Below, piece by piece: positions 15,047-25,565 of a stretch of 37,903 nucleotides of DNA. How positions within the stretch are numbered: the first letter of the stretch is position 1; each line of letters opens with the position of its first letter. A program made the position numbers and the translations under genes. The notes beneath the pieces are model-generated. The model was not told the origin of the DNA and did not search any database. It saw only the letters and a list, made by a program, of their open reading frames with translations. This stretch comes from Flavobacteriaceae bacterium (GTDB taxonomy: Bacteria; Bacteroidota; Bacteroidia; Flavobacteriales; Weeksellaceae), in contig JAUMXI010000014.1 of the NCBI GenBank assembly GCA_030529185.1, positions 1-37,903 on the forward strand, in the 5' to 3' direction.

Positions 15047-18000
15047 TTGAGAAAAGTTTTTTTGTTAAAAGCAGCCCCTTTGTTTTTCTTATCATTGTTT
15101 AGTGATGAGGTTTTGGCACAAACGCCTCCACCTTCGGAGATGATAGAAAACAAGGTATTTTCATTGCCTAATCCTACCAAGTATGAGGCATTTTATGATG
15201 TGAAATCGGGAATGTATATTCTCTACCCAAAGATTGGAAATTTGGTGGTGGGAAGCCCCTTTTCTATGACGCCAGAGCAATATTCTCAATATTTGCAAAA
15301 TCAAAAAGTGAAAGAATATTTCAGAGAAAAGGCAAATGGCGATGTGGCGATGGAGAGAACTCAAAATGAGCAAAAAAGAAAAGGAATTCTCCCAAGTATT
15401 ACCATTAAAAATAAAATCTTTGAAACGATTTTTGGAGGGAATAAAATTGAGTTAATTCCCCAAGGATATGCCTCTTTTGATTTGGGAATATTGGCTCAAA
15501 AAATAGACAATCCGCTTATCTTGCCTCAAAATAGAAAATCATTCGCGATAGATATTCAACAAAGGCTTAATGTGGGAATAATTGGTAAAGTAGGGGAAAA
15601 CTTGCAGTTGAGAGCCAACTATGATACCCAAAGCGGTTTCGCATTTGAAAACAGAATGAATTTGATTTGGCAACCAGGGCGAACTTCGTGGAAGGATTTG
15701 CAAGGGAAGGCTGTTAATAAATTAACTCAAAAAATAGATGAGATTTTTGACCCAGAGGACAGAATCATTAAAAAAGTAGAATTTGGGAATATCAATATGC
15801 CACTTTCTACCAGTTTAATTCGTGGTTCGGAGTCGCTTTTTGGTTTAAAAACAGAGTTCCAATTAGGGAAAACCATAGGGACTTTGGTGGTTTCTCAACA
15901 GCAAGGCGAAGCCCGTAGTGTGGTGGCACAGAATGGGGGAGTAGCACAGACTTTTAAGCTCAATGCTGTAGATTATGAGGACAATCAGCACTTCTTTATT
16001 GGGCAATATTTTCATAGCAATTATGATAATGCACTTTTGCAATATCCGCTCATTAATTCTAAAATCAATATTAATAGAATTGAAGTTTGGGTAATAGACC
16101 AAGGCACGAGCAACCTTCAAAGTCAAAAAACCATAGTTGCCATTAGGGATTTGGGGGAATCAAGAAATAAAACTTACCCTGATAATGAGCAAAACAACCT
16201 TTACCAAAGTATTTCGGGACTTGCGGGAATTAGAGATATTAATGGGGCTTACAACACGCTGAAAGGTCAGTCGCTTTACGATATTACAGCAGGGGGAAAT
16301 CAGCCCTATCAGGAGGGAGAGAATTTCGTGTTTAATAGAAGAGTGAGAAGGCTAAATGACAATGAATTTAAATTTAATCCACAATTAGGCTACATTTCCT
16401 TAAATCAAAGGTTGAATGACAATCAGCTTTTGGCGGTTTCCTATTCTTATACCATTAATGGAGATAATTCTAAGGTATATAAAGTAGGGGAGTTCTCGGA
16501 GGATAATGCTTCGGTGTTGATTACCAAACTATTAAAGCCTAATGTTTCTCTCAAAACAAGTTCGCCGATGTGGGACTTGATGATGAAAAATATTTATTCC
16601 CTGAATACCAATCAGGTGAGTTCCAGCGATTTCTTGATGAATGTTTATTACCGAGACCCGAATAATGGTAAGGTAAATTATTTGCCGAATACGAGCGTTC
16701 AAGATATAAATTTATTAAGGCTCTTGAATTGGGATAGACTCAATGCCAATGGAGATTTGCAAGACAATACAGGGGGAACTTTGGGCGATGGTCTTTTTGA
16801 TTTTGTGCCTAATATTACCATAGATGCCGAAAATGGCAAGTTGATTTTTACGAAAACTCAGCCGTTTGGAGCGCATTTGCAAAATGTATTGGGAGCGAAT
16901 AATCAGCAGTATGTTTTCTCGGATTTGTATAAACAGCAAAAGCAAGTAGCAACGCAGAGCAATTTGGCTCAAAGATATACCATTGAGGGAAGATATAAAA
17001 GTGCTGGAAGTCAAGGAATTTCTTTGGGGGCGATTAATGTTCCACAAGGTTCGGTATCAGTCACTTCCAATGGTGTAGTACTTACGGAGGGGATAGATTA
17101 CACCGTGGATTATTTGCTGGGAATGGTGAATATTATCAATGAAACGATAAAGAAATCGGGGCAACCAATCAACATCAGCCTTGAAAATCAAATGACTTTT
17201 AATACCCAGAGAAGGCGTTTTGTAGGGCTGAATTTAGAACGAAAATTCAACGAAAATTTATTGCTAGGAGCTACGGCAGTCAATTATTTGGAAGTGCCAT
17301 TAACTCAAAAAGTGCAGTTTGGGCAAGAGGCGGTGAATAATACAATGTTGGGCTTGAATGTAGCCTATAATAATGATGCCCCTTTCCTTACCAGATGGAC
17401 GAATAAAATTCCTTTCGTGAAGACCGAAGCACCTTCTAATATCAGTTTCCGTGCGGAGGCGGCTTATCTTATACCTGGGGAAAGTAAAAATGCTCAAAAC
17501 CAATCTTATATAGATGATTTTGAACAAACTTCTTCTAAAATTTCATTAAAAGACCCTGCGATGTGGGGACTGGCATCTAAACCAGAGCAAAACACAAATG
17601 ATGCTATTTTTAGAACTGCAAGTTTGAATGATAATGTTGCTTCTGGCTATGGTCGTGGGCTGATTTCGTGGTATAATATTGACCCGAGATTTTATGGCGT
17701 GGGTGGGAAAGCTCCGAATGGAATTTCGGCTCAGAGTGTTTCCAACCATATGTCGCGTAGAGTGAGTATGAGGGAGTTATACAACACAAGAGATTATATC
17801 GCAGGGGAGGAAACTTTCACCAATACATTTGATATTTCTTATTACCCAAGTGAGAGAGGGCCTTATAACCTTAATCCTAATGCAGAATCTACCCAAGAGC
17901 GTTGGGCTGGTTTGATGCGACCGATTTCCGTATCTAATTTCACCAATTCTAATATTGAGTATGTGGAATTTTGGATGATGGACCCTTATGCCGATGGTGG

Positions 18001-21000
18001 AAATCTCGGGGCAAATCCTAAACTTTTGCTTCATTTGGGGAATGTATCGGAAGATGTGCTAAAAGATGGTTATCTTCAATATGAAAATGGTTTGCCAACG
18101 GAAACCAATCCTGTGAAAACTACTTCTACGAACTGGGGGATTCAGCCTAATCAAGTGCCCGTGCTTTATTCTTTTGCCACTGATGGAGCAGAACGAACCA
18201 AGCAAGATGTAGGATATGATGGGCTTGATAATACAGATGAAGCCACAAAATTTGGAACGAATTTCATTAACCCAATTACTCGTGAGTTAGACCCTGCAGC
18301 AGATGATTTTGTGTATTATCTTTCGGATAAATTCCAAGGAGGGCAGTCTGCTTCGGTGGTGGAGCGTTATCGTTATTTCCGAAATCCTGATGGCAACTCG
18401 GTGGCGGGTTCTTTGGAAGTGGCTACTCAAATGCCTGATGCAGAAGATATTAATAAAGATTTTAACCTTGACCAATACGAGAGCTACAACCAATATACCA
18501 TTAAATTAGATAAAGCCAATTTGGTTTTAGGAAGAAATAATATTGTAGATGTAAAGGAGGTTTCTACCACCTTCCAAGATGGGCGTTCTGGGAAAAATAA
18601 ATGGTTCTTGTTCCGTATTCCTGTGCGACAATTTGATACTGATGCTGGAGAACGCAGTCAAGATGTACTGAATAATGTGCGTTTTGCAAGAATGATTTTG
18701 ACTGGTTTTGACGAAACTTCTACTTTAAGGTTCGGAACTTTTGATTTGGTTCGCTCCGATTGGCGTAAATATACCAAACCAATCGCCGTAGATGCTTCTA
18801 CTAATGAAGGTTTTGGGCTGGTAGATACTTCTAATGTAGAGGTGGGAAGTGTAAATTTAGAGGAAAATTCTCTTGGAACACCACCTTATGTTCTGCCACC
18901 AGGAATTGATAGAGAAATATTGAGCGGAAATACTGGTGCTCAAAGACAAAATGAAGGCTCTCTTTATCTTAAAATTAAGGATTTGAGAAATGATGCGAGA
19001 GGGGTATTTAAAAATGTAGCATTGGATTTGCGTAGATACGAAAAGCTGGAAATGTTCGTTCACGCACAAGATTTAAAAGACATTACTTCCAATAAATTAG
19101 ATGATAAAGCGAAATTCTTTATTCGTTTGGGAAGCGATGCCACAGACAATTATTATGAATACGAAGCATCTATCAAATACACTTCTAATAATGCCGTTTC
19201 TCCTTATGAAATTTGGCCAACGGACAATATGGTTGCCCTTGAATTGAGAGCTTTAACGGATATTAAGGGAAGAAGAGACAAGAGCGGTTCAGCAATGGAC
19301 AGACGATATACCGATGCTTCTTTCGGTAATGATGATAAGAAAATTTATGTAAAAGGAAGACCGAGCTTGGGGAACATTACGACCATTGTAATGGGGGTAA
19401 GAAATACCGATAATGTTTCAAAAGATATAGTGTTGTGGCTCAATGAAATACGCGTTTCTGGAATAGAAAATAAGGGTGGATATGCCGCTAATGCCAATCT
19501 TAATTTTAACCTTGGAGATTTTGCTTTGGTGAATGCCACAGGGGCGGTTTCTTCCATTGGTTTTGGGGCAATTACGGAAAAACCTTCGGAGAGAGCTCAA
19601 ACGGAAATATCTCAGTTCCATATTGATACTACGGTAAATTTGGATAAATTTTTACCCGAAAAAATAGGAATGAGAATCCCCGTGAATTATTCTTATACTC
19701 AAAGCATTGAAGACCCTAAATACAACCCACTGGATAATGATGTAGAGCTGAAAAATAGCCCTGTAAAAGAAGATTTGCAAAAAGTGGTGCGAACTTATTC
19801 CCAGCAGAGAAGCCTTGGAGTGGTCAATATGCAAAAACAAAGAATGAACCCTGATAAAAAACAAAGATTCTATGATGTAGAAAACTTGACCTTTACGGCA
19901 GTTTATAATGATGATTTCTACCGAGATATTTACACGGCAAAAAATTATAGACAAAACCTAAGAGGTTATTTGGATTATAGTTATAATTTTAAACCTCTGG
20001 TTATCAAGCCTTTTAATAAATTGGTGAGCGATACAGCAAAATCTGCAAAGTATCTAACTTGGATTAAAGAGTTTAATATCAACCCCGTGCCTACGAGATT
20101 TTCATTCCGAACAGAGTTGGATAGAAACTATAACGAGTTGCAATACAGAAACATAGATGCCGTTATTTCAGGGGCGTCTGGGAATACCGATTTTGAAACG
20201 ATGAGAATGGGGGCTTTCTATTTCGGTTGGCAATACAATTTAGGATTTAATTTAACGAAATCTTTCAAATTAGATGTTGATTCTCACACAAGAACGCTGA
20301 ATGACCATTTTTCGGTGAGAGAACTCAACCAGCAATCTATATTTAAAGACCCTTTCCGCGTGGGAAGACCGATTTTGTATAACCACAGAATTCAAATGAA
20401 TTATAAGTTGCCGTTTGAGTATTTTCCTTATTTAGATTTCATCAATGCTGAGTTGGGAAGAGGGATTCAATATAATTGGACGGCTCGTTCTACGGTTTTC
20501 TCTGCTGAAAATTTAGGGAATTTGGCTCAAAATAATGTGAATACCATTGCTACGGCATCGTTGAATATCCCTTCTCTATTAGGTAAATTCAAGTATTTCC
20601 AAAAAATAGAGAAAACGATGAGGGATAGAAACGCCGAGATTGCAGCGATGGAAAAAGCCAATAAGGAAGTTGCCGAAAAAAGAGCAAGTGGCAAAAAAGC
20701 TGAGAATAACAAGAATTATCAATTTAAGAATAAATTGACACCTATTCAGTCTATTCTTTATGTTCTGACTTCCATTAAACAGGTGAATTTCAATTATAAT
20801 GAAACCAGTGGAACCTCATTGCCGGGGATTTTATCCGTGCCAAATTTCTTCGGGTTAGGAAGAAATGGGGGAGGACCAACCTATGAATTTTTGTTAGGTT
20901 CTCAGGCGGATATTCGCAGGTTGATGATTGAGAGAAATTGGCTTTCTACATCCGATTTGATGACCGAGCCTTATACTCAAATGAATACAAAGGTATTGAC

Positions 21001-22087
21001 GGGGAATATCCAAATTCAACCGATGAATGATTTGAGAATTGATGTCAATTTCCTTAAAAATGAAACCCGTTCTATCTCGCAAAGTGGGTATAATATATTG
21101 ATTAATGGGCATTTACCTTTTGCTAATGATATGATAAGTTTCTCCCATACTGATATGATATTGGGGACTACTTTCCGAGATGGAAAAGATTTGTATAGCG
21201 ATTTGGTAGCGAATGCAAGACAATTTTCGCAAAGTCATACAGGTTTATTAAATCCAGATGGCTTTGTTGATGGATATGGTTTAGCAAATGCCTATATTTT
21301 AATCCCAGCCTTTAAAGCAACCATAGGAGGGAAAAATTTAGGAAAAGAAAATCCTACGAAATCTAAATTTCCACTTCCAAATTGGCAGGTGATTTATTCA
21401 GGATTGAAAAATATACCTTTGATTAATAAATACTTCGCTAAGTTTGATATCATGCACGGCTATAAGGCAACTTACACCGTGGCAGGGGTGCAATCTAGTT
21501 CAGATTATTATAATTATGAAGTGAATAAAAATTCCCCTAAGCCAGTATCCGACAGAGATAGAAACGGAAATTTCCTCAACCCTTATACCTTCTCGCAAGT
21601 GGGTTATGTAGAGGAATTTGCTCCGCTATTGGGTGCGGATATTACGATGAGAAATAATATGCAACTTCGTGCGATGTATAATAAAAACAGAGCCTTTGTA
21701 TTAGGAACTCAAAACTATACGCTCACGGAGGATTCTGGTTCGGAATATATTTTGGGCTTTGGGTATATTATCAAAGATTTGAAGTTGAAAATGAGAATCA
21801 GAGGAAAAAGCAGAACGATAAAAAGCGATTTGAATATTAAATTTGATTTCTCATTGAGGGATAATAAAACGAGAATTACCAATCTTTTGGAGGCAGATTC
21901 ACAAGTGACAGGAGGGCAAAAAATCTTGGCAGTGAATTTCTCCGCAGATTATAATTTCTCGCAGAATTTCCAAATCAAACTCTTCTATAATCAGCTGATG
22001 ACGAGGTATAAAATCTCCACAGCATACCCGCTCTCTACTACACGAGCTGGTATTACCGCCAATTTCACTTTTGGTGGAGGAAACTAA
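15047..22087 (+). CDS. sprA: SprA, giant outer-membrane translocon of the type IX secretion system
   Basis: 2346 residues, full length for the family. A TTG start at 15047, 2 nt after the ruvA stop, gives a good signal peptide (MRKVFLLKAAPLFFLSLFS, ending ...VLAQ). SprA forms the 36-strand barrel through which type IX cargo crosses the outer membrane and is needed for gliding and surface adhesin export. Family segments visible include the N-terminal YDVKSGMYILYPKIGN, NLIWQPGR, FEQTSSKISL and the C-terminal TRAGITANFTFGGGN with the aromatic-poor barrel end. Alternating strands run throughout. No frameshift seen over 7 kb. The strong hairpin at 22091 ends the transcript. Confidence 0.96.
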   Translation: MRKVFLLKAAPLFFLSLFSDEVLAQTPPPSEMIENKVFSLPNPTKYEAFYDVKSGMYILYPKIGNLVVGSPFSMTPEQYSQYLQNQKVKEYFREKANGDVAMERTQNEQKRKGILPSITIKNKIFETIFGGNKIELIPQGYASFDLGILAQKIDNPLILPQNRKSFAIDIQQRLNVGIIGKVGENLQLRANYDTQSGFAFENRMNLIWQPGRTSWKDLQGKAVNKLTQKIDEIFDPEDRIIKKVEFGNINMPLSTSLIRGSESLFGLKTEFQLGKTIGTLVVSQQQGEARSVVAQNGGVAQTFKLNAVDYEDNQHFFIGQYFHSNYDNALLQYPLINSKININRIEVWVIDQGTSNLQSQKTIVAIRDLGESRNKTYPDNEQNNLYQSISGLAGIRDINGAYNTLKGQSLYDITAGGNQPYQEGENFVFNRRVRRLNDNEFKFNPQLGYISLNQRLNDNQLLAVSYSYTINGDNSKVYKVGEFSEDNASVLITKLLKPNVSLKTSSPMWDLMMKNIYSLNTNQVSSSDFLMNVYYRDPNNGKVNYLPNTSVQDINLLRLLNWDRLNANGDLQDNTGGTLGDGLFDFVPNITIDAENGKLIFTKTQPFGAHLQNVLGANNQQYVFSDLYKQQKQVATQSNLAQRYTIEGRYKSAGSQGISLGAINVPQGSVSVTSNGVVLTEGIDYTVDYLLGMVNIINETIKKSGQPINISLENQMTFNTQRRRFVGLNLERKFNENLLLGATAVNYLEVPLTQKVQFGQEAVNNTMLGLNVAYNNDAPFLTRWTNKIPFVKTEAPSNISFRAEAAYLIPGESKNAQNQSYIDDFEQTSSKISLKDPAMWGLASKPEQNTNDAIFRTASLNDNVASGYGRGLISWYNIDPRFYGVGGKAPNGISAQSVSNHMSRRVSMRELYNTRDYIAGEETFTNTFDISYYPSERGPYNLNPNAESTQERWAGLMRPISVSNFTNSNIEYVEFWMMDPYADGGNLGANPKLLLHLGNVSEDVLKDGYLQYENGLPTETNPVKTTSTNWGIQPNQVPVLYSFATDGAERTKQDVGYDGLDNTDEATKFGTNFINPITRELDPAADDFVYYLSDKFQGGQSASVVERYRYFRNPDGNSVAGSLEVATQMPDAEDINKDFNLDQYESYNQYTIKLDKANLVLGRNNIVDVKEVSTTFQDGRSGKNKWFLFRIPVRQFDTDAGERSQDVLNNVRFARMILTGFDETSTLRFGTFDLVRSDWRKYTKPIAVDASTNEGFGLVDTSNVEVGSVNLEENSLGTPPYVLPPGIDREILSGNTGAQRQNEGSLYLKIKDLRNDARGVFKNVALDLRRYEKLEMFVHAQDLKDITSNKLDDKAKFFIRLGSDATDNYYEYEASIKYTSNNAVSPYEIWPTDNMVALELRALTDIKGRRDKSGSAMDRRYTDASFGNDDKKIYVKGRPSLGNITTIVMGVRNTDNVSKDIVLWLNEIRVSGIENKGGYAANANLNFNLGDFALVNATGAVSSIGFGAITEKPSERAQTEISQFHIDTTVNLDKFLPEKIGMRIPVNYSYTQSIEDPKYNPLDNDVELKNSPVKEDLQKVVRTYSQQRSLGVVNMQKQRMNPDKKQRFYDVENLTFTAVYNDDFYRDIYTAKNYRQNLRGYLDYSYNFKPLVIKPFNKLVSDTAKSAKYLTWIKEFNINPVPTRFSFRTELDRNYNELQYRNIDAVISGASGNTDFETMRMGAFYFGWQYNLGFNLTKSFKLDVDSHTRTLNDHFSVRELNQQSIFKDPFRVGRPILYNHRIQMNYKLPFEYFPYLDFINAELGRGIQYNWTARSTVFSAENLGNLAQNNVNTIATASLNIPSLLGKFKYFQKIEKTMRDRNAEIAAMEKANKEVAEKRASGKKAENNKNYQFKNKLTPIQSILYVLTSIKQVNFNYNETSGTSLPGILSVPNFFGLGRNGGGPTYEFLLGSQADIRRLMIERNWLSTSDLMTEPYTQMNTKVLTGNIQIQPMNDLRIDVNFLKNETRSISQSGYNILINGHLPFANDMISFSHTDMILGTTFRDGKDLYSDLVANARQFSQSHTGLLNPDGFVDGYGLANAYILIPAFKATIGGKNLGKENPTKSKFPLPNWQVIYSGLKNIPLINKYFAKFDIMHGYKATYTVAGVQSSSDYYNYEVNKNSPKPVSDRDRNGNFLNPYTFSQVGYVEEFAPLLGADITMRNNMQLRAMYNKNRAFVLGTQNYTLTEDSGSEYILGFGYIIKDLKLKMRIRGKSRTIKSDLNIKFDFSLRDNKTRITNLLEADSQVTGGQKILAVNFSADYNFSQNFQIKLFYNQLMTRYKISTAYPLSTTRAGITANFTFGGGN

Positions 22088-22090
22088 AAT

Positions 22091-22129
22091 AAAAAAGAGA
22101 TTGACAAAAATTGGTCAGTCTCTTTTTTT
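22091..22129 (+). terminator. Rho-independent terminator after sprA
   Basis: Stem AAAAAGAGATTGAC (22092-22105) with GTCAGTCTCTTTTT (22114-22127), one G-U pair, 8-nt loop and T run. It also faces the converging lipoprotein gene and, with its A run, may work in both directions. Confidence 0.85.
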
Positions 22130-22146
22130 ATGGAAAAATATAGTTT

Positions 22147-23085
22147 TTAATGTTCAATATTGTTGGGATTAGGGCGATAACCTTCTAGCAATTCATCGTT
22201 TTCTAAAATAAACGGTTTGGCGGTAGGTTGCCCTTTTTCATTGTCGTAGCGGTTCATTAAATAGTCGTTTAATTCGGTTCTATTATTGAATTTTGTTGCT
22301 TGGTAAGGCTCCTGAAACGCTAATTTTTCAATAAACATTAATTTTCCATCTGATGTTGGAGTCAATACGCCAATATGCCCAATAAATACATTGCTTTCCT
22401 CTGGAGTAATTGCCGAGTGGATAAACACAGAAATCATAGAGGCTTTGTTGGAATTTCCTTTAAATTTAAACCTAACCTGCCTTTCAGAAAATGCTTTTTT
22501 TACAACTTCTAAATGCTTAGAAATATCCTTATGAAGCTCCGTAGGAATGGAGGAAAATAGACATAAAAAGTTTTCTCGTTGAGAGTCGTCGAAGATTTTT
22601 TTAGGACTGGTACTGATGGCATCTTTGTCTATGAATAAATTTTTAGAATGTGCATTTTGAGGTTTGCCTATGGACATAAAATCATTCATCAGCCCGAAAG
22701 AAGTGATACGACAGTTGTATCCTGGGAAAACAGGAAATTTAGCCTCCCAGTTTTCCTGAATTTTTGCTTCATCGTATTCTGGTTTTATTTCCGATGATTT
22801 TACAAAACCTTCTTTTACCAATTTCGCATCACCAGCAATTTTATTAAAATAATTGACATTCTCTAAAAAGTCATCAATATTTTCCTCTGAAATTCCACCA
22901 TTTAAAAGGGCTTGACGCACTTCATCTTGACTTTTTTTATCCACTAAATTGGAATACTCAATTTGCTCAAGAAAAGCCTGATTTATAGTTTCTTCAATGG
23001 ATATGTTATCACTTTTTTTATCAGTTTTTTCACAACTTGAAAGTAAAAAAACAATGCTTATAGCAGTTAAAACACTTCGTTTCAT
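22147..23085 (-). CDS. DUF4300-like lipoprotein
   Basis: 312 residues. A lipoprotein signal is clear: MKRSVLTAISIVFLLSSCEK, Cys18 the anchor. The mature part starts with an acidic linker, then YSNLVDKKSQDEVRQALLNG, which I associate with the DUF4300 family, and a globular domain with FPGYNCRITSFGLM and IGHIGVLTP. Function unknown. It is the last gene of a minus-strand group with the M1 aminopeptidase 17 nt upstream, so it may be co-transcribed with that envelope/peptide-processing set. Family assignment is from memory of the motif and moderate. Confidence 0.65.
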   Translation of the reverse strand: MKRSVLTAISIVFLLSSCEKTDKKSDNISIEETINQAFLEQIEYSNLVDKKSQDEVRQALLNGGISEENIDDFLENVNYFNKIAGDAKLVKEGFVKSSEIKPEYDEAKIQENWEAKFPVFPGYNCRITSFGLMNDFMSIGKPQNAHSKNLFIDKDAISTSPKKIFDDSQRENFLCLFSSIPTELHKDISKHLEVVKKAFSERQVRFKFKGNSNKASMISVFIHSAITPEESNVFIGHIGVLTPTSDGKLMFIEKLAFQEPYQATKFNNRTELNDYLMNRYDNEKGQPTAKPFILENDELLEGYRPNPNNIEH

Positions 23086-23102
23086 ATTGTTAAAGATATT
23101 TT

Positions 23103-25565
23103 TTAGAATAATTTTTTAGTTTCTTCCAAAATTTGAATTTGTTTCTCTATAGAGGGAGATTTTCTTAATTTTTTCTTTTCGTTAATTCCTTCATTTAAAA
23201 CTTTAATAATAAGCTGATTAGCCTCTGAGTTTTTCTCGGAATATTGAGCGGTTTGTTTCAAATTTTCTACAACAATTTCCACATATTTTGGGTTATCTAA
23301 ACTCATTGCCCAAAGATATCCCTCGCGATAATTTTTTGCTTTTTGAGGGTCGTGAGCTTCTTCGTTGGGATAATAAATAAAATAAGGTAAAAGTTTTGGA
23401 AGGTATTTTTCCATTTTTTCCTCTACAATTACAGAGGTTAGCCCAAACAGTAAGTTTATATCAATTTTTTTAACATCAGATTTTAACAGAATGCTTTTTG
23501 CTCTTTTAGGTTCAGTCTCCGAAATGCCTTTTATAGCTGCGTTGCGAACCGAAGCAGATTTAATTTCTAATGCATTTTCAAATATGGGTAGGTATTTTTG
23601 TTTGTTTTCTGAGTTGAGAAGCAACCAAATTCCCGCTGATTTCACTAGGTTATTAGGGTCGGTTTGGGCTATTTTTTCTATTGTAGAAAGTTCCTTTGTG
23701 TTTAATTTTATACTTTCTAAACCGTTCAAAGCCTCAATTCTAATCTGATAAAATGCGTCTTCGCTGGCCTTTAATAATATATCTTTAAGCTGTTTTTCTT
23801 TTGCAAATTCCATCGCTTCCCAACGGCTTTTAAAATCTTTGGCGTTGCTGTATTGAAAGGCAATTTCTTTGGTTGATTTTTCAAAATCTTCATCTAATAG
23901 AATTACGCCTCGCGGATTAATATTCACCAAATTGGGTTCGGTCTCACTACGGAATAAAAATTCATTTTTTTCGTTGGCTTTTACCCAAACCTGATGGCGT
24001 TTGTGCGTTCCGTTTTGATAAACATCAATCTCTAATGGAAATTCAAAATATAGTTTATTATGTTGATTTTGAGTAATTTGTAAATTTATTTGTTGATTTT
24101 TCTCATCGTAAGTCTTTTCAATTTTTACGCTCGGATGCCCATTGGAAAAATACCATTGATTGAAAAACCAATTCAAATCTTTACCGCTGATTTTTTCAAA
24201 AGAAATTCTTAATTGATGAGCTTCTCCTGTGCCAAATTCATTGTTTTTTAAAAAATCTTGAATTCCCAGAAAGAAAGCCTTGTCGCCTAAATAATCGCGG
24301 AGCATATGCAAAATTGCCCCTCCTTTGTTGTAAGAAACGCGGTCAAAAACATCATCGGGGTGCTTGTGCTGAAATCTCACCAAATGTTTATGAAAATCCG
24401 AAAAACCTCGTTTGTAGCTACGCGTGTCGTTCATCAAATGAAAATCTGCCTTGTCTTTTCCGTATTTGTGTTCAAACCAAAGATATTCAGAATAATTGGC
24501 AAAAGACTCGTTGATGGTAATATTCGCCCAGCTTTCTGCCGTCACCAAATTACCAAACCAATGATGAGCCAACTCGTGGGCAATAACCGCCTCCCAATGG
24601 TTTTCATCTTCTAAAACATCGGCAGGTTGCTGTGCCTCTTCTGAATGAGCCACCGCCGTAGTGTTTTCCATTGCTCCTGCAACAAAATCACGAACCACCA
24701 TTTGTGCGTATTTCTGCCAAGGAAAATCATAGCCAAATCGCTGCGAAAAAAATTCTATCATTTGGGGTGTATCACCAAAAATTTTCGTTGCAACGGGCTC
24801 AAAATCTTTTTCAACATAATAATCCACAGGCACTTTTCCTCGCCAAGGCTTGTCTTTTACGAGGGCAAAATCACCAACGCCCATAAAAAATAAATAAGGA
24901 GCGTGAGGCTTGTCCATCACCCAATGGTCTGTGCGTGAGTTATTTGCGTTTTTCGTGGAAGATTTTAAAATTCCGTTGGAAAGCGTCACGAACTTGTCAG
25001 GCACCTCCATAAAAATTTCTTGCGTAGTTTTTTGGTTGGGTTTATCAATGGTTGGGAACCAGCACGAAGAAGATTCGGCCTCGCCTTGCGTCCAGATTTG
25101 CGTTGGCACATTTGGAATATCGCCTTTTGGATTGATGAAATACAAACCTTTAGCGTCTTGTTTTGCATCTTTTCGTTTTGCAAACTCCTCAGGATGAGCT
25201 GTATAGCGAATGTAAATTGTAAATTTTTCGCCTTTTTGGTAGATTTTATTCAGTTTGATTTTCAGCAAATCATTTTTATAATTGAACTTCAACGGCTTCC
25301 CCTCGTGTTTTACCTCGTGAATGAGCATCGCTTTGGCATCTAAAATAAGGCTGTCGGTCGGATAAAAAAATGGCGATGCGGTGAGCCATTCTTCTCCGTT
25401 AAGTGATTGATTTTCAAAATCAAAAGAGACTTTCAACTTGGTGTGATCGAGCTCAATAGCCTTTTCAGGAGTGGATTTGTATAGTCCGTTTCGCCCAGAG
25501 GTTTCGGTTTGCGAAAAGCCTTTCACCCCCAAAAATAACATTAAAAAGAAAATATATTTGTTCAT
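23103..25565 (-). CDS. M1 family zinc aminopeptidase, secreted
   Basis: 820 residues. The N-terminus (MNKYIFFLMLFLGVKGFSQ) is a signal peptide. Gluzincin motifs are intact: exopeptidase GAMEN at 297-301, zinc site HELAH at 330-334 and the third ligand Glu353. A C-terminal HEAT-like helical region from ~560 follows, as in eukaryotic-type and bacterial M1 enzymes. It should trim N-terminal residues from peptides outside the inner membrane. The ATG directly abuts the mltG stop, with no gap, so the two are translationally linked. Confidence 0.92.
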   Translation of the reverse strand: MNKYIFFLMLFLGVKGFSQTETSGRNGLYKSTPEKAIELDHTKLKVSFDFENQSLNGEEWLTASPFFYPTDSLILDAKAMLIHEVKHEGKPLKFNYKNDLLKIKLNKIYQKGEKFTIYIRYTAHPEEFAKRKDAKQDAKGLYFINPKGDIPNVPTQIWTQGEAESSSCWFPTIDKPNQKTTQEIFMEVPDKFVTLSNGILKSSTKNANNSRTDHWVMDKPHAPYLFFMGVGDFALVKDKPWRGKVPVDYYVEKDFEPVATKIFGDTPQMIEFFSQRFGYDFPWQKYAQMVVRDFVAGAMENTTAVAHSEEAQQPADVLEDENHWEAVIAHELAHHWFGNLVTAESWANITINESFANYSEYLWFEHKYGKDKADFHLMNDTRSYKRGFSDFHKHLVRFQHKHPDDVFDRVSYNKGGAILHMLRDYLGDKAFFLGIQDFLKNNEFGTGEAHQLRISFEKISGKDLNWFFNQWYFSNGHPSVKIEKTYDEKNQQINLQITQNQHNKLYFEFPLEIDVYQNGTHKRHQVWVKANEKNEFLFRSETEPNLVNINPRGVILLDEDFEKSTKEIAFQYSNAKDFKSRWEAMEFAKEKQLKDILLKASEDAFYQIRIEALNGLESIKLNTKELSTIEKIAQTDPNNLVKSAGIWLLLNSENKQKYLPIFENALEIKSASVRNAAIKGISETEPKRAKSILLKSDVKKIDINLLFGLTSVIVEEKMEKYLPKLLPYFIYYPNEEAHDPQKAKNYREGYLWAMSLDNPKYVEIVVENLKQTAQYSEKNSEANQLIIKVLNEGINEKKKLRKSPSIEKQIQILEETKKLF